The notes beneath the pieces were generated by a model, which was given only the letters and a program-made list of their open reading frames with translations, did not search any database and was not told the origin of the DNA. Positions 63,230 to 64,000 of a DNA stretch of 64,000 bases are shown here, one piece after another; within the stretch, counting starts at the first letter, position 1, and each line of letters opens with the position of its first letter. The translations under genes and the position numbers were made by a program. Origin of the DNA: Jiella marina (GTDB lineage: Bacteria > Pseudomonadota > Alphaproteobacteria > Rhizobiales > Rhizobiaceae); assembly GCF_024359545.1 (NCBI RefSeq), contig NZ_JAKQZG010000002.1:372001-436000 (forward strand), in the 5' to 3' direction.

Positions 63230-64000
63230 CTATCGGAGAGCCGCCGGCTCACGTTTCCGTCCTTGCTCCAGCAGCACGATGGCCGCGCCGCTCCCGCAGA
63301 TCAGGGCAATTCCGGCGAGGGCAGGTCCGTTAGGGGCCGTACCCCAGACGACGATCCCGGCCAAGACTCCCCAAAGCGCGAAACTGTAGAAGAACGGGGC
63401 GACCGAGGCGGGACGGCCGAGCCGATAGGCCAGGAGAAGGCCGACATGGCCCAGGGCGACCAGCATCCCCGCGAGACCGAGGGACGCAACATGCCCGATT
63501 TTCGGCGGCGTCCAGGTCTCGACGCTGAGCGACATGGCGCCTGCTGCCGCGGAGAGTATCACCAGGGTCGAAAGATTCACCACCGACACCGGAATACGGG
63601 CCGGCACGTTGCGTCCGGCCAAATCGCGCACGGCCCCGAGGGTCGCGGCGCCGAAGGCGAGAAGGATTGCCGGGTTGACTCCCGTCGCGCCGGGTTGAGC
63701 CACGAGGAGGGCGCCTGAAAATCCGACCAATGCAAGGCTGGTGCGGGTGGCACCGATCCGCTCGCGCAGAAGGAGCGCCGCTCCGAGGACGACGAGCAGC
63801 GGTGTCGTCTGGATGATCGCGATCATGTCGGCGATCGGCAGGAGAGCAAGGGCGAGCACATAGCACAGCGTGCAGAGCGTTTCTCCCATCGCCCGCAGAA
63901 GCGCGTTGAGATCGAAGACGCCGGAGATCGATCCCCATTCTCCGCGCACGGTCACCAGGACCGCGCAGGTGAGACTGGCGGCGACGCTCCGCAGGAACAG
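63230..64000 (-). CDS. EamA/DMT-superfamily transporter (5' end beyond the right edge)
   Basis: The open frame runs without a stop to the window edge, giving 256 residues of C-terminal and middle part. A GTG at 63955 starts a shorter frame, but the preceding in-frame codons (LFLRSVAASLTC) look like coding sequence, so the true start is outside. About eight hydrophobic segments with a duplicated EamA pattern are seen: LPIADMIAIIQTTPLLVVLGAALLLRERIG (first repeat end) and RPASVAPFFYSFALWGVLAGIVVWG (second). DMT proteins export metabolites; substrate unknown. Confidence 0.85.
   Translation of the reverse strand: MFLRSVAASLTCAVLVTVRGEWGSISGVFDLNALLRAMGETLCTLCYVLALALLPIADMIAIIQTTPLLVVLGAALLLRERIGATRTSLALVGFSGALLVAQPGATGVNPAILLAFGAATLGAVRDLAGRNVPARIPVSVVNLSTLVILSAAAGAMSLSVETWTPPKIGHVASLGLAGMLVALGHVGLLLAYRLGRPASVAPFFYSFALWGVLAGIVVWGTAPNGPALAGIALICGSGAAIVLLEQGRKREPAALR

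Overview
The window comes from a high-GC alphaproteobacterium, most likely a member of the Hyphomicrobiales (Rhizobiales). This rests on the gene families and the general look of the sequence: HmuTUV haem uptake, a CheB-CheR-HWE hybrid kinase, BrnTA, DUF1223 and DUF2189 proteins, an AcnA-type aconitase, and frequent ATGA/GTGA gene overlaps. I cannot name the genus. No rRNA, tRNA, CRISPR array, insertion sequence or prophage is visible.

Layout. 1-6.3 kb (minus strand): a run of ABC-type genes ending in an MBL-fold hydrolase cut by the window edge. It includes a 900-residue ABC protein whose nucleotide-binding motifs are all degenerate, followed by a cyclic-nucleotide-binding protein. 6.5-8.1 kb: a divergent methyltransferase/sulfotransferase pair. 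8.3-9.6 kb: an AGE-family sugar epimerase/isomerase. 9.7-12.6 kb: hmuTUV behind a candidate iron-responsive operator. 12.6-13.9 kb: a methionine S-methyltransferase-like gene (MmtN/plant MMT relative) behind a degenerate TusA-like gene. 14.6-18.5 kb: class II aldolase, 2-hydroxyacid dehydrogenase, TetR regulator and aminotransferase, with two matching operator palindromes. 18.8-24.2 kb: stand-alone CheB and a giant CheB-CheR-PAS-GAF-kinase-receiver protein. 24.5-30.5 kb: MarR regulator divergent from an RND pump with two adaptors.

30.5-42.9 kb (minus strand) is the centrepiece: one 12.4-kb run of twelve overlapping genes encoding an alternative complex III (ActABCDEF), an unassigned membrane-anchored protein, a SCO copper chaperone and a complete caa3-type cytochrome oxidase (CoxBACD). 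Together they form a quinol-to-oxygen electron chain. Just upstream lie two paralogous small secreted His/Lys-rich proteins and a Crp/Fnr regulator. Haem-exporter genes ccmAB (60.1-61.4 kb) would serve the c-type cytochromes of this chain.

44.8-47.8 kb: gamma-glutamyltransferase-like protein, long inverted repeats, and a bile-acid-symporter-like transporter. 47.8-55.0 kb: a MoxR/DUF58/SpoIIM/RDD/DUF4350/DUF4129 membrane-associated operon. 55.2-64.0 kb: DUF1223 protein, aconitase, FMN-binding oxidase-like protein, ccmAB, BrnTA toxin-antitoxin, DUF2189 membrane protein, and an EamA transporter cut by the right edge.
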